Below, in pieces: positions 20,542 to 30,045 of a DNA stretch of 64,000 nucleotides. The notes under the pieces were generated by a model. The model ran no database searches. It saw nothing but the letters and a program-made list of their open reading frames with translations, and was not told the origin of the DNA. Every line of letters begins with the position of its first letter. Position 1 is the stretch's first letter. The position numbers and the translations under genes were made by a program. Origin of the DNA: Streptomyces griseomycini (GTDB lineage Bacteria > Actinomycetota > Actinomycetes > Streptomycetales > Streptomycetaceae); the NCBI RefSeq assembly GCF_014203535.1, contig NZ_JACHJI010000001.1:186001-250000 (forward strand). The letters run 5' to 3'.

Positions 20542-21120
20542 CTAGAGAACCGGCAGGATCGCCGGCATCAGGTCCTGGAAGGTGCGGCCGTTGGCCGGGT
20601 TGCCGAGGGCCGTCATCGTCCAGCCCGAGCCCGAGCGGTGCACCTTCGCCATGATCTGGGCCGTGTAGGCGCCGCCGCCGGCCAGCGTGTAGCGGGCGAG
20701 CTCCTGGCCGTTGGTCTCGTCGACGAGGCGGCAGAAGGCGTTCTGCACCTCCTGGAAGGTCTGGCCGGTGAAGGAGTTCACGGTGAAGACGATCTGGTCG
20801 ATGTGGACCGGGACGCGCGACAGGTCGACGAGGATGGCCTCGTCGTCGCCGCCCTGGCCGACACCGCCGACGAGGTTGTCACCGGTGTGCCGCACGGAGC
20901 CGTCGTCGCTCACCAGGTGGCGGAAGAAGACGACGTCGACCGGCTGCTTGTCCGCGAACAGGACGGCGGAGGCGTCCAGGTCGATCTCCCGGGTACGCGA
21001 GCCGAACAGGCCGCGACGGGGAGCCGCCTGCCAGCCGAGACCCATGCGCACCGCGGTCAGGCTGCCGCCGTCGTTCTTCTGCAGACTGATGGCCTGACCC
21101 TTGGTCATGTTGACGGTCAC
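20542..21120 (-). CDS. TerD-family stress protein
   Basis: 192 residues, the usual length for TerD/CABP1 proteins. Motifs are KGQAISLQKNDGG (about 7-19), the GLGWQ strand, DLDASAVLF, and the Ca2+-binding GDNLVGGVGQGGDDEAILVDL (key residues G/D/N at about 80-93). TerD proteins bind Ca2+ and are linked to tellurite, phage and DNA-damage resistance through an unknown mechanism. The GTG has GAGGGGAA about six bases upstream; an in-frame ATG four codons later is possible. It heads an operon with the TerD-FtsK-like gene, behind a damage-type promoter. Confidence 0.95.
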   Translation of the reverse strand: MTVNMTKGQAISLQKNDGGSLTAVRMGLGWQAAPRRGLFGSRTREIDLDASAVLFADKQPVDVVFFRHLVSDDGSVRHTGDNLVGGVGQGGDDEAILVDLSRVPVHIDQIVFTVNSFTGQTFQEVQNAFCRLVDETNGQELARYTLAGGGAYTAQIMAKVHRSGSGWTMTALGNPANGRTFQDLMPAILPVL

Positions 21121-21175
21121 GCGCTGATTCCCCTCTCGAACTTCCCCTGTTGCCGCGGAACCGCGGTTGACCAGA

Positions 21176-21197
21176 ACCCTACGCAGGGGCACTGACA
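21176..21197 (-). promoter_or_regulatory. PafBC/RecA_NDp-type promoter of the terD operon
   Basis: On the minus strand: TGTCAGTG, eight bases, TAGGGT, an exact match to the core of the LexA-independent damage promoter. Predicted start near 21169 gives a leader of about 49 bases that includes the terD ribosome binding site. Confidence 0.85.
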
Positions 21198-21314
21198 GTG
21201 ACGCACCCAGGACCGCACTTTGTGTCGGTCTTGCAACACAGTCCGTGCGGAACGGGGGCCGGGGCGCGCCGGAGGCGCCGGTCGCGGACTGCGGACCGGC
21301 GCCTTCCGGGGGCG

Positions 21315-23456
21315 TCAGGACAGACCCGCCTCCCGCATCTGCCGCAGTTCCTTCTTCATCTCGGAGACCTCGTCGCGCAGCCGGGCCGCGACCTCGAACT
21401 GCAGGTCCGCGGCGGCGGCCCGCATCCGCGCGGTGAGCTCCTCGATCTGCTCGGCGAGTTCGGCGGCGGGACGGTCGGTCGGCGCCGTCTCGGCGGCCTT
21501 GCCCTGGGCGGCCCTGGCGCCCTTGGCCGCCTTGGTGCCGAGGGAGGGCACGGGCGCCTTGGTGCCCCCGCCGTCCTTCCCGGCCTTGCGGTAGCCGGAG
21601 CCGAGCAGCTGCTCGGTGTCGACGTCCTCGCGGGCGATCTGGGCGACGATGTCGTTGATCTTCTTGCGGAGCGGCTGGGGATCGATGCCGTTCGCCTGGT
21701 TGTAGGCGATCTGCTTCTCCCGGCGGCGGTTGGTCTCGTCGATGGCCTTCTCCATCGCCGGGGTGATCTTGTCGGCGTACATGTGGACCTGGCCGGAGAC
21801 GTTCCGCGCGGCGCGGCCGATGGTCTGGATCAGGGAGGTGCCGGAGCGCAGGAAGCCCTCCTTGTCGGCGTCGAGGATCGCCACCAGGGACACCTCGGGC
21901 AGGTCGAGCCCCTCCCGCAGCAGGTTGATGCCGACGAGGACGTCGAACTCGCCGCTGCGCAGCTCCCGCAGCAGTTCCACCCGGCGCAGGGTGTCGACGT
22001 CGCTGTGCAGGTAGCGGACCTGGATGCCGAGCTCCAGGAAGTAGTCGGTGAGGTCCTCGGCCATCTTCTTGGTGAGCGTGGTGACCAGGACGCGTTCGTC
22101 CTTCTCCACCCGCGCGCGGATCTCGTGGACCAGGTCGTCGATCTGGCCCTCGGTGGGCTTGACCACGACCTCGGGGTCGACGAGGCCGGTGGGCCGGATG
22201 ATCTGCTCGACGAAGCCGTCCGACCGGGAGAGCTCGTACGGCCCGGGGGTGGCCGACAGGTAGACGGTCTGACCGGTGCGCTCCTGGAACTCCTCCCACT
22301 TCAGCGGCCGGTTGTCCAGGGCGGAGGGCAGCCGGAAGCCGTGGTCGACGAGGGTGCGCTTGCGGGAGGCGTCGCCCTCGTACATGGCGCCGATCTGCGG
22401 GACGGTGACGTGCGACTCGTCGATGACGAGGAGGAAGTCGTCCGGGAAGTAGTCCAGCAGGGTGTTCGGCGGCGAGCCGGGCGAGCGGCCGTCGAAGTGC
22501 ATCGAGTAGTTCTCCACGCCGGAGCAGGTGCCGATCTGGCGGAGCATCTCGATGTCGTACGTGGTGCGCATGCGCAGGCGCTGGGCCTCCAGGAGCTTGC
22601 CCTGCTTCTCCAGCTCGGTCAGGCGCTCGCCGAGCTCCTTCTCGATGTCGTTGACCGCGCGCTCCAGCCGCTCGGGGCCGGCGACGTAGTGGGAGGCCGG
22701 GAAGACGTACAGCTGCCGGTCGTCGCTGACGATCTCGCCGGTGAGCGGGTGGAGCGTGGACAGCGCCTCGATCTCGTCGCCGAACATCTCGATGCGGACG
22801 GCGAGCTCCTCGTAGACCGGGAAGATCTCGATGGTGTCGCCGCGGACCCGGAAGGTGCCGCGGGTGAAGGCCATGTCGTTGCGCGTGTACTGGATGTCCA
22901 CGAAGCGGCGCAGCAGCTCGTCCCGGTCGATCTCGTCGCCGACGCGGAGCGGGACCATGCGGTCCACGTACTCCTGCGGGGTGCCCAGGCCGTAGATGCA
23001 GGAGACGGAGGCGACCACGACGACGTCGCGGCGGGTGAGCAGCGAGTTGGTCGCGGAGTGGCGCAGCCGCTCGACCTCCTCGTTGATCGAGGAGTCCTTC
23101 TCGATGTAGGTGTCCGACTGCGGGACGTACGCCTCGGGCTGGTAGTAGTCGTAGTACGAGACGAAGTACTCGACGGCGTTGTTCGGCAGCAGCTCGCGGA
23201 ACTCGTTGGCCAGCTGCGCGGCCAGCGTCTTGTTCGGCGCCATCACCAGGGTGGGGCGCTGGAGCTTCTCGATCATCCACGCGGTGGTGGCGGACTTGCC
23301 GGTACCGGTCGCGCCCAGGAGGACGACGTCCTTCTCACCGGCTTCGATGCGCCGGGCGAGGTCGGCGATGGCCGCGGGCTGGTCGCCGCTGGGCCGGTAG
23401 GGACTGACGACCTCGAAGGGCGCCACCGTGCGTTCGATGTGGGAAACGGGCCGCAT
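21315..23456 (-). CDS. uvrB: Excinuclease ABC subunit B
   Basis: Central helicase-like protein of nucleotide excision repair; it verifies damage with its beta-hairpin and recruits UvrC. 713 residues. Walker A GATGTGKS is at about 46-53, the beta-hairpin with [12 protein letters not shown] at about 100-111, the DEAD-type DESH box near 345, and helicase motif [11 protein letters not shown] near 545. The UVR motif that binds UvrC is near the C-terminus (EIEELTARM and [11 protein letters not shown]). ATG 23456 is chosen from the conserved start [15 protein letters not shown]. The ATG lies eight positions after the -10 of a damage-type promoter, so the mRNA should be leaderless. Confidence 0.98.
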   Translation of the reverse strand: MRPVSHIERTVAPFEVVSPYRPSGDQPAAIADLARRIEAGEKDVVLLGATGTGKSATTAWMIEKLQRPTLVMAPNKTLAAQLANEFRELLPNNAVEYFVSYYDYYQPEAYVPQSDTYIEKDSSINEEVERLRHSATNSLLTRRDVVVVASVSCIYGLGTPQEYVDRMVPLRVGDEIDRDELLRRFVDIQYTRNDMAFTRGTFRVRGDTIEIFPVYEELAVRIEMFGDEIEALSTLHPLTGEIVSDDRQLYVFPASHYVAGPERLERAVNDIEKELGERLTELEKQGKLLEAQRLRMRTTYDIEMLRQIGTCSGVENYSMHFDGRSPGSPPNTLLDYFPDDFLLVIDESHVTVPQIGAMYEGDASRKRTLVDHGFRLPSALDNRPLKWEEFQERTGQTVYLSATPGPYELSRSDGFVEQIIRPTGLVDPEVVVKPTEGQIDDLVHEIRARVEKDERVLVTTLTKKMAEDLTDYFLELGIQVRYLHSDVDTLRRVELLRELRSGEFDVLVGINLLREGLDLPEVSLVAILDADKEGFLRSGTSLIQTIGRAARNVSGQVHMYADKITPAMEKAIDETNRRREKQIAYNQANGIDPQPLRKKINDIVAQIAREDVDTEQLLGSGYRKAGKDGGGTKAPVPSLGTKAAKGARAAQGKAAETAPTDRPAAELAEQIEELTARMRAAAADLQFEVAARLRDEVSEMKKELRQMREAGLS

Positions 23457-23463
23457 GCCATCC

Positions 23464-23486
23464 ACCGTACGGCCCCCCACTGACAA
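23464..23486 (-). promoter_or_regulatory. PafBC/RecA_NDp-type promoter of uvrB
   Basis: On the minus strand: TTGTCAGTG, eight bases, TACGGT, an exact consensus match. The A of the uvrB ATG is eight positions after the last base of the -10, so transcription should begin at or next to the start codon. Confidence 0.88.
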
Positions 23487-23496
23487 CCGGTCCGGA

Positions 23497-24360
23497 TCAG
23501 CGCCTTTGCGGGGTGCGGGAGCGGTGTTCGACGGGGCCACGCACGCGCAGCCGCCGACGGGCCGGGGAGCGGCGGACCGGGGCGTGGGCGGGGACGCCGG
23601 GCTTGTGCTCGGCGGACGCCGCGGCGGGACCACCCACGACCATGAGCGGGTCGAAGATCACCACGATGCCCACGAGGACGAGGAGGGCGAGCGGGCCGAC
23701 CATCATCGGCCCGAGCAGGGCGGCCGCGGACTCCCCCGTGGCGGGGTCGGAGGTGCCGTGGACGTGCACGTTCAGGGCGGCCATTCCGGTGTAGTGCATG
23801 CCGGCGACGGCGAGCCCCATGACGAGGCTCGCGCCCACGCTCCACAGGAAGCCCCCGGCCCGCCCGGCCGCCCACAGGGCGGCGGTGGCGGCGGCCATGG
23901 CGATGGCCACGGACACGGCGACGGTGAGGACGTCGTACTCCAGCCGTCCGTCGAGGCTCATGCCGGCCATGCCGAGGTAGTGCATGGAGGCGATGCCGAG
24001 ACCGGTGACGGTGCCCCCGGTGAACAGGGCCGTTCCGGACGCGCCCCGGTAGCCGACGATGAAGACCCCCGTGCCCACCATGACGACGGCGACGGCGAGG
24101 CTCGCGAACGTCATCGCCCGGTCGTAGTGGATCGGTGTCCCCTCGATGGTGAAGCCCATCATCGCGATGAAGTGCATCGTCCATATGCCGGAGCCGATGG
24201 CCGCCGTTCCCAGGGCGAGCCAGCCGGGGCGCCAGGAGCGGGTGACCACCATGGCCCTGGTGGTGCAGCGCAGGCCCAGGGCACCGCCGAGACAGGCCAT
24301 GAGGTAGGCCACCAGCGGTGTGACCAGGCCGTAGCTGAATCCGTCGACCGTGCTCTGCAT
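23497..24360 (-). CDS. MHYT-domain integral membrane protein
   Basis: 287 residues with seven predicted membrane segments and three MHYT-type motifs: MHFIAM (about 67-72), MHYLGM (about 129-134) and MHYTGM (about 196-201). MHYT proteins are proposed to bind a metal, probably copper, near the outer membrane face and to sense O2, CO or NO. Here no signalling domain is attached; the C-terminal 40 residues are a basic cytoplasmic tail. The start is chosen at [11 protein letters not shown], with GGGAAGG ten bases upstream. Homologues occur widely in Streptomyces with unknown function. Confidence 0.85.
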   Translation of the reverse strand: MQSTVDGFSYGLVTPLVAYLMACLGGALGLRCTTRAMVVTRSWRPGWLALGTAAIGSGIWTMHFIAMMGFTIEGTPIHYDRAMTFASLAVAVVMVGTGVFIVGYRGASGTALFTGGTVTGLGIASMHYLGMAGMSLDGRLEYDVLTVAVSVAIAMAAATAALWAAGRAGGFLWSVGASLVMGLAVAGMHYTGMAALNVHVHGTSDPATGESAAALLGPMMVGPLALLVLVGIVVIFDPLMVVGGPAAASAEHKPGVPAHAPVRRSPARRRLRVRGPVEHRSRTPQRR

Positions 24361-24582
24361 GCGCGGCTGCCCTTCCCGCCCTGTGCGTCCCGGAATTCCC
24401 GATACAAGCCCCCCTCCCAGGACCGCGCCGGCGGCCAGGGTTGACGCAGAGAGTATGACCCCCACCGGAATGGTCGAACGACTTTCCGGCAAAGAAACAC
24501 GTCCCTGCCCCACATGTGTGCCACCAGTGTGCGCAGTACGGGCAACTCCGTTCAATCCGCGGCCATCCCGCACCCCTCTCGC

Positions 24583-24620
24583 GTTGACCGTCAGCTGTCA
24601 CAGTTGGACCGTCAGTGACC
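24583..24620 (+). promoter_or_regulatory. PHO-box-like direct repeats before the GDPD gene
   Basis: GTTGACCGTCAG and GTTGGACCGTCAGTG occur 20 bases apart, with GCTGTCAC between them. The repeats resemble the loosely conserved 11-base GTTCACC-type units bound by PhoP in Streptomyces. They end 21 bases before the ATG. GDPD esterases of this type (glpQ2 of S. coelicolor) are known to be phosphate-regulated, which makes the reading plausible. Confidence 0.4.
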
Positions 24621-24640
24621 GCCCGACGCGAGGAGTACGC

Positions 24641-25513
24641 ATGCACGCACGCACTGTCGCCGCATCGGCCGCCGCGCTCCTGGGGACCGCCGCCCTCCTG
24701 CTCCCGCTCTCCCCCGTCCGTGCCGTTGACGGCGGCGCCCGCCCCCTGGTGATCGCCCACCGGGGCGCCTCCGCCTACGCGCCCGAGAACACCCTGGCCG
24801 CCGTCGACAGGGCGGCCGCGCTCGGCATCGACTGGGTGGAGAACGACGTCCAGCGCACCAAGGACGGGGAGCTCGTGGTCCTCCACGACGACAGCCTGCA
24901 GCGCACCACGGACGTCGAGGAGGTCTTCCCCGGCCGGGCGCCGTGGAAGGTGAGGGACTTCACCGCCGCGGAGATCGCCCGCCTGGACGCGGGCAGCTGG
25001 TTCGACCCCGCGTACGCGGGCGCGCGCGTGCCGACGCTGGAGCAGTTCGTGGAGCGTGTCGGGCGGCACCGCCAGAAACTGCTGCTGGAGATCAAGAACC
25101 CGCAGCTGTATCCCGGTATCGAGCAGCAGACCCTCAAGGTCCTGGGCAACGAGGGCTGGCTCGACCGCCGGCACGTGAAGCACCGGCTGATCGTGCAGAG
25201 CTTCAGCGCGGACAGCGTACGGACCGTCCACGAGCTGAAGCCCGCGGTGAGGACCGGCTTCCTCGGCACGCCGCCCGTGGCGGACCTGCCCGCGTACGCG
25301 GCCTTCACCGACCAGATCAACCCCTCGCACGGTTCCCTCTCCCGCGGGTACGTCACCGCCGTGCACGCCTTCGACGGGGCGCACGGCAAACCGCTGGAGG
25401 TCCTCACCTGGACCGTGAACGACGCGGCGGCCGCCCGGCGGGTCGCCGGGTTCGGGGTCGACGGGATCATCACCAACGCGCCCGACGTGGTGCGGGACGC
25501 GGTGGGCGGCTGA
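24641..25513 (+). CDS. Secreted glycerophosphodiester phosphodiesterase
   Basis: 290 residues. The N-terminus has a Sec-type signal peptide (about 28 residues, ending near SPVRA). The GDPD active site is visible: AHRGASAYAPENT (about 39-51, His-Arg and Glu), ENDVQRTKDGELVVLHDD (about 67-84, metal-binding Glu/Asp and second His) and LLLEIKNPQLYPG near 147. It cleaves glycerophosphodiesters outside the cell to glycerol-3-phosphate and an alcohol, supplying phosphate and glycerol. GAGGAG lies six bases before the ATG. PHO-box-like repeats upstream suggest control by phosphate. Confidence 0.93.
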   Translation: MHARTVAASAAALLGTAALLLPLSPVRAVDGGARPLVIAHRGASAYAPENTLAAVDRAAALGIDWVENDVQRTKDGELVVLHDDSLQRTTDVEEVFPGRAPWKVRDFTAAEIARLDAGSWFDPAYAGARVPTLEQFVERVGRHRQKLLLEIKNPQLYPGIEQQTLKVLGNEGWLDRRHVKHRLIVQSFSADSVRTVHELKPAVRTGFLGTPPVADLPAYAAFTDQINPSHGSLSRGYVTAVHAFDGAHGKPLEVLTWTVNDAAAARRVAGFGVDGIITNAPDVVRDAVGG

Positions 25514-25567
25514 GGCGCCCGCCCGCGCGGCCGCTCCTCGCCTCGTTCCCCCGTCCCGCCCCGACGC

Positions 25568-25589
25568 TGTCAGTGGCGGGTCGTACGGT
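25568..25589 (+). promoter_or_regulatory. PafBC/RecA_NDp-type promoter of the alkylguanine methyltransferase gene
   Basis: TGTCAGTG, eight bases, TACGGT, an exact match to the core motif. The A of the ATG at 25597 is eight positions after the -10, the same geometry as uvrB and uvrC, so the transcript is probably leaderless. The eight-base spacer (GCGGGTCG) is also close to that of uvrB (GGGGGCCG). Confidence 0.88.
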
Positions 25590-25596
25590 GGGGCGC

Positions 25597-26151
25597 ATGG
25601 ACAGCCATGGGCAGTACGAGCAGCGGGTCGTGTGGGCCGTCGTCGGCACCGACATCGGCCCGCTGCTGCTGGCCGCGACCCGTGAGGGCCTGGTCAACGT
25701 CGTGTTCCACGCCACGGACGCGGTGCGCGACAGCGCGCTGGAGCGGCTGGCGTCCCGGCTCGGCACCGAGCCCGTCGAGGATCCCGGCTCCCCTCTGCTG
25801 GCCGAGGCGATACGCCAGGTCGAGGCGTACTTCGCGGGTGAGCGGCGGGCTTTCGACCTGCCGCTGGACTGGTCGCTGATCTCGGGCTTCCCCCGCGAGG
25901 TCCTGCGGGAGCTGGCCTCCGGTGTGCCGTTCGGCCAGGTCGCCGGGTACGGCGACCTGGCCGAACGGGTCGGGCAGCCCGGTGCCGCCCAGGCCGTGGG
26001 CGCGGCGATGGGTGCCAACCCGCTGCCGGTGGTCGTGCCCTGTCACCGGGTCGTGGAGAGCGGCGGCGGCATCGGCGGGTTCGGCGGCGGGCTGGAGACC
26101 AAGCGCCGGCTGCTGGCCCTGGAGGGCGTGCTGCCCGAGCCGCTGTTCTGA
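25597..26151 (+). CDS. ogt: Methylated-DNA--protein-cysteine methyltransferase
   Basis: 184 residues. The active-site motif PVVVPCHRVV (Cys about 148) and the helix-turn-helix that inserts into the DNA minor groove (PFGQVAGYGDLAERVG) are complete, as are the downstream GIGGFGGGLETKRRLLALEG residues. It removes methyl groups from O6-methylguanine and O4-methylthymine in a suicide reaction. It is an Ogt-type enzyme without the Ada N-terminal domain. The start at 25597 fits the damage-type promoter and a leaderless transcript. Confidence 0.95.
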   Translation: MDSHGQYEQRVVWAVVGTDIGPLLLAATREGLVNVVFHATDAVRDSALERLASRLGTEPVEDPGSPLLAEAIRQVEAYFAGERRAFDLPLDWSLISGFPREVLRELASGVPFGQVAGYGDLAERVGQPGAAQAVGAAMGANPLPVVVPCHRVVESGGGIGGFGGGLETKRRLLALEGVLPEPLF

Positions 26152-26177
26152 CGGCGCGGTCGCCCGGCGGGGCCCGG

Positions 26178-26606
26178 TCAGTCGTAGTGGCGCGCCTCGA
26201 AGACGTTGCCGTCCGGGTCGAGGAAGTAGAAGCTGCGCTTGGCCAGGCCGCGTGCCCCGAAGGAGTCGTGCGAGAGGTCCGTCACCGGTACGGACTGCTC
26301 CCGGAGGCGGCCGCGGAGGGCGTCGAAGTCGTCGGCCGACAGGGACAGGCAGACGTGGTTGACGGGGTGGCCGGAGCTCTCGGCGGCGCCGGGAAGCATC
26401 GTCATGCGTGCGGCCTTGGCCAGCGGCATGAGGTCGAGGATGGTCTCCTCGTTGACGCGCACCGACGGGAAGGGCGCCTCGCCGACGGAGAAGTCGGCGA
26501 GCCTGACGGGCTCGAGGCCCACCGCCTTCTCGTAGAAGCCGACGGCGGCGACCGGGTCGCGCACCCAGAGGACGATGTGGTCGAGACGCGTCGTGTGATC
26601 AGTCAT
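26178..26606 (-). CDS. VOC-family (glyoxalase/dioxygenase-fold) protein
   Basis: 142 residues forming two beta-alpha-beta-beta-beta modules. The first begins TRLDHIVLWVRDPVAAVGFY (metal-ligand His at about 9), the second contains NHVCLSLSADDFDALRGRL, and FYFLDPDGNVFEARHYD at the end carries the last ligand Glu. Members include glyoxalases, thiol transferases and antibiotic-binding proteins; the substrate cannot be told. It is a single gene, convergent with ogt and divergent from psuG. Confidence 0.9.
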   Translation of the reverse strand: MTDHTTRLDHIVLWVRDPVAAVGFYEKAVGLEPVRLADFSVGEAPFPSVRVNEETILDLMPLAKAARMTMLPGAAESSGHPVNHVCLSLSADDFDALRGRLREQSVPVTDLSHDSFGARGLAKRSFYFLDPDGNVFEARHYD

Positions 26607-26707
26607 GTGCCCCAGCCTCCGCGATCCCCGCGACCGCGGGCAAGGGGTTTGGCCCGGCCCGCGGCCCGCCAGAGATGAGGGGAGAGCGGGAGACGGGAGG
26701 CAGGCGC

Positions 26708-27619
26708 GTGGTGCTCACGGTGTCCGAAGAGGTGCGGGAGGCGATCGCCGCGAACCGGCCGGTGGTGGCCCTGGAGTCCACGATCATCGCGCACGGGCTG
26801 CCCCGGCCGCGCAACCTCCAGGTGGCGCTGGAGCTGGAGGCGGCCGTACGGCGGGAGGGCGCGGTGCCGGCGACGGTCGCCGTGCTGGACGGGCGGCCCC
26901 GGGTCGGCCTGGACAAGGAACAGCTGGAACGGGTCGCGGGCGGGGACGGCATCCGCAAGCTGGGCCATCGCGACCTGCCGCTCGCGGTGGCCGGCGGGGA
27001 GAGCGGGGCGACCACGGTGTCGGGCACCGCCCTGCTGGCGTCGCTGGCGGGCGTGCGGGTGTTCGCGACCGGGGGGCTCGGCGGGGTGCACCGGGAGTGG
27101 ACGGTGACCCAGGACGAGTCGGCCGACCTGGGGCTGCTGGCACGTACGCGGATCACCGTGGTGTGCGCGGGGGTGAAGTCGATCCTGGACGTGGCGGCGA
27201 CGTTGCAACGGCTGGAGACCCTGGGGGTCGCGGTCGCCGGGTACGGCACGGATCGCTTCCCGGGCTTCTACCTCTCGGACTCGGGGCACCCCGTGGACTG
27301 GCGGCTGGACACCCCGGGGCAGGTGGCGGACGTCATGCGGGCGCAGGACGCGCTGGGCGGACCCGGGTCGGCGCTGATCGTGGCCAACCCCGTCCCCGGG
27401 GACGAGCAGTTGGATCCCGAGGTGCACGCACGCGTGCTCGCCGAGGCGCTGCGCGCGTGCGAGGCGGAGGGGATCACCGGTCAGGCGGTCACCCCGTTCC
27501 TGCTGGACCATCTGGTCCGCCGCACCGACGGTGCCTCCCTCGCCGCCAACCTGGCGGCGGTCCGGGGCAACGTGCGCCTGGCGGCACGTGTCGCGGCGGC
27601 GTGGGCCGCCGGGGAGTGA
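26708..27619 (+). CDS. psuG: Pseudouridine-5'-phosphate glycosidase
   Basis: 303 residues. It catalyses reversible cleavage of pseudouridine 5'-phosphate to uracil and ribose 5-phosphate. The family signature VVALESTIIAHGLPRPRNLQ lies at about 18-37, with GATTVSGTALLASLAGVRVF and FATGGLGGVHR in the middle and VVCAGVKSILD (catalytic Lys) near 157. GTG 26708 has GGGAGG seven bases upstream. The pseudouridine kinase gene follows with a 4-base overlap, giving a complete salvage pair. Confidence 0.94.
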   Translation: MVLTVSEEVREAIAANRPVVALESTIIAHGLPRPRNLQVALELEAAVRREGAVPATVAVLDGRPRVGLDKEQLERVAGGDGIRKLGHRDLPLAVAGGESGATTVSGTALLASLAGVRVFATGGLGGVHREWTVTQDESADLGLLARTRITVVCAGVKSILDVAATLQRLETLGVAVAGYGTDRFPGFYLSDSGHPVDWRLDTPGQVADVMRAQDALGGPGSALIVANPVPGDEQLDPEVHARVLAEALRACEAEGITGQAVTPFLLDHLVRRTDGASLAANLAAVRGNVRLAARVAAAWAAGE

Positions 27620-28533
27620 CGGGGGCGGCGCGGGGCGGGGCGCTGCTGGTCGTCGGTGACGTGATCACCGACGTGGTCGCCCGGCACCGGGGACCGCTCG
27701 CCCCGGGGACGGACACCGCGGCGGCGATCCGTACGCTGCCCGGCGGCGCGGGGGCCAACGTGGCCTGCTGGGCGGCGCGCCGGGGCGGCGGCGAGGTGCG
27801 GCTGCTCGGCCGGGTGGGGGCGGACGCGGCGGCCTGGCACGAGCGGGAGCTGGTCGCCCGGGGTGTGCGCCCCCTGCTCGTCGTCGACGAGGAAGCAGCG
27901 ACGGGGACGGTGGTCTGTCTCGTCGACGAGGACGCGGCAGGCGAACGGACCTTCCTCACCGACAGTGGCGCGTCGCTGCGGCTGGAGCCCGGGGACTGGT
28001 CGGACGCGTTGCTGGACGGAGTGGCGCGACTGCACCTGTCGGGCTACCTCCTGTTCACCGAGTCGAGCCGTGCCCTCGTCGCGGTGGCCCTGAAGGCGGC
28101 ACGCGCGCGTGGGGTGCCGGTGAGCCTGGATCCGGCGTCGGCCGGGTTCCTCGTGCGGCTGGGCCCCGACCGGTTCCTGACGCTGGTCGAGGGCGTGGAC
28201 GTCCTGCTGCCCAGCCGTGACGAGGCGTGCCTGCTCACGGGGGCGTCCGACGCGGCGGACGCGGCGGCGCGGTTGAGCCGGCACGTCCCGCTGGTGGTGG
28301 CCAAGCAGGGCGCGGAGGGCGCCCTGCTCGCGCGGTCCGGGGAGGTGTGGGCACGCGTCCCCGCCGTACGGGCGGTCCCCCGGGACACCACGGGCGCCGG
28401 CGACGCCTTCACGGGCGCGTTCCTCGCGGCCCTGCTCGCGGGCGCCGACCCGGAGCAGGCGGCGCGGGAGGGGTGCGGGGCGGGGGCACGGGCGGTGGAA
28501 CGGACGGGGGGCCGTCCGCCCGCGCTCGACTGA
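27616..28533 (+). CDS. psuK: PfkB-family kinase, probable pseudouridine kinase
   Basis: 305 residues. PfkB motifs are PGGAGANVACWAARRG (about 39-54) and DTTGAGDAFTGAFLAALLAG (catalytic Asp about 262). The GTG start overlaps the psuG stop as GTGA, so translation is coupled. PsuK makes pseudouridine 5'-phosphate, the substrate of PsuG. The assignment to pseudouridine rather than another sugar rests mainly on this pairing. Confidence 0.87.
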   Translation: MTGAARGGALLVVGDVITDVVARHRGPLAPGTDTAAAIRTLPGGAGANVACWAARRGGGEVRLLGRVGADAAAWHERELVARGVRPLLVVDEEAATGTVVCLVDEDAAGERTFLTDSGASLRLEPGDWSDALLDGVARLHLSGYLLFTESSRALVAVALKAARARGVPVSLDPASAGFLVRLGPDRFLTLVEGVDVLLPSRDEACLLTGASDAADAAARLSRHVPLVVAKQGAEGALLARSGEVWARVPAVRAVPRDTTGAGDAFTGAFLAALLAGADPEQAAREGCGAGARAVERTGGRPPALD

Positions 28534-28865
28534 CGTACGGCGCGCGGCTGCGGCCGGGGGCGACCGGGGAGTACGCGTCGGCCGTGCCGGTCCCGGTCTC
28601 CCGGCTCGTCCGAAGCGGCCGGCGTTCCAGGGCCGCGTGTCGCGGGACGCGGCGAACCGCACGGCGGCGGCAGGCGTCGAAGCCCTCGAGGGCCGGGCCG
28701 ACCGGGCCGGGGCGGGCCGGGCGGACTCCGTTCGTCCACAGCCGGGAACCGAGCGGAACGGTCCGCTTCCACAGGCTCGCACACGGTTCGCGCAGGCCTG
28801 GCAGACTGGCGCGCCGAGGCGCGGGAAGCAGGAACGGCGCGGGGGAACCACGCGAGGAGAGCCAG
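28534..28865. other. Gap between psuK and corA
   Basis: 332 bases with no convincing gene on either strand. No strong hairpin or recognisable riboswitch is visible. It presumably holds the end of the psuGK transcript and the corA promoter. Confidence 0.5.
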
Positions 28866-29993
28866 ATGTCCATGGCAGGGAATCTGCGGAAGGTCACGGG
28901 ACTCGGCAGGGTCGGCGGTCTGCGCGGGATGGCCCGGCTGGCCCGGCGGCGCCCCCGCGTGGACCTGAGTCACCCGGCCCGGTCCCCGCTGGGTTCCTCG
29001 GTGGTCAACTGCGTGACGTACCAGGACGGTCGCCGCACCTCCGCGCGCGGGGACCTGGTGGACGCCGTGAAGCGGGTGCGCGAGAGCGGGGACGGTTTCC
29101 TCTGGCTGGGCCTGCACGAGCCGACGAACCGGGAGTTCGCGGGCATCGCCGAGCTGCTCGACCTGCATCCGCTGGCGGTCGAGGACGCGGTCGAGGCCCA
29201 CCAGCGCCCCAAACTGGAGCGGTACGGCGAGAGCCTGTTCGCGGTGTTCAAGACGGTCCGCCACATCGGGCACGACGAACTCACCGCCACCGGCGAGGTG
29301 GTGGAGACCGGCGAGATCATGGTGTTCGTCGGCGAGGACTTCGTGATCACCGTCCGGCACGGGCGGCACGGTTCGCTGGGGCCCCTGCGCGAGGAGCTGG
29401 AATCCGACCCCGAACAGCTCGTCAAGGGGCCGTCCACGGTGCTGCACGCGATCGCGGACCACGTGGTCGACGACTACCTGACCGTCATCGACTCGGTGCA
29501 GGAGGACATGGACCAGGTCGAGACGGACGTGTTCGCGGAGCACGGCGCACGGGTCGATCCGGGTCGCATCTACCAGCTCAAGCGCGAACTCCTCGAACTG
29601 AAGCGGGCGGTGGTGCCGCTCGGCCGGCCCCTGGAGGAGCTCGCCACGCGGCCGATCCGGGTGGTCGCCCCGGAGATACAGGCGTACTTCCGTGACGTCT
29701 CCGACCACCTGCAGCGGGCCAAGGAGCAGATCGCGGCCTTCGACGAACTGCTCAACTCCATCCTCCAGGCGTATCTCGCCCAGGTCACCGTCGCGCAGAA
29801 CGAGGACATGCGCAGGATCACCGCGTGGGCGGCGATCATCGCGGTGCCGACGATGGTCTGCGGGATGTACGGCATGAACTTCGACCACATGCCGGAGCTG
29901 CACTGGCGGTACGGATACGGCATGGTGATCGGCGTGATATCCGTGGCGTGTCTGCTGCTGTACCGGGCGTTCCGGCGCAGCGGCTGGCTCTGA
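28866..29993 (+). CDS. corA: CorA-family Mg2+/Co2+ transporter
   Basis: 375 residues. A basic N-terminus (about 35 residues) is followed by the large cytoplasmic alpha/beta domain. The long stalk helix contains ELLNSILQAYLAQVTVAQNE, and the two C-terminal membrane helices are separated by the selectivity motif YGMNF (about 335-339). It works as a pentameric channel for Mg2+ (or Co2+/Ni2+). AGGAG lies six bases before the ATG. An adjacent in-frame ATG two codons on is an alternative start. Confidence 0.95.
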   Translation: MSMAGNLRKVTGLGRVGGLRGMARLARRRPRVDLSHPARSPLGSSVVNCVTYQDGRRTSARGDLVDAVKRVRESGDGFLWLGLHEPTNREFAGIAELLDLHPLAVEDAVEAHQRPKLERYGESLFAVFKTVRHIGHDELTATGEVVETGEIMVFVGEDFVITVRHGRHGSLGPLREELESDPEQLVKGPSTVLHAIADHVVDDYLTVIDSVQEDMDQVETDVFAEHGARVDPGRIYQLKRELLELKRAVVPLGRPLEELATRPIRVVAPEIQAYFRDVSDHLQRAKEQIAAFDELLNSILQAYLAQVTVAQNEDMRRITAWAAIIAVPTMVCGMYGMNFDHMPELHWRYGYGMVIGVISVACLLLYRAFRRSGWL

Positions 29994-30045
29994 CCTCCGC
30001 CCGTGCCGCCCCGTGCGGCGGCCCGCCCCGTGCGGCGGCCCGCGG

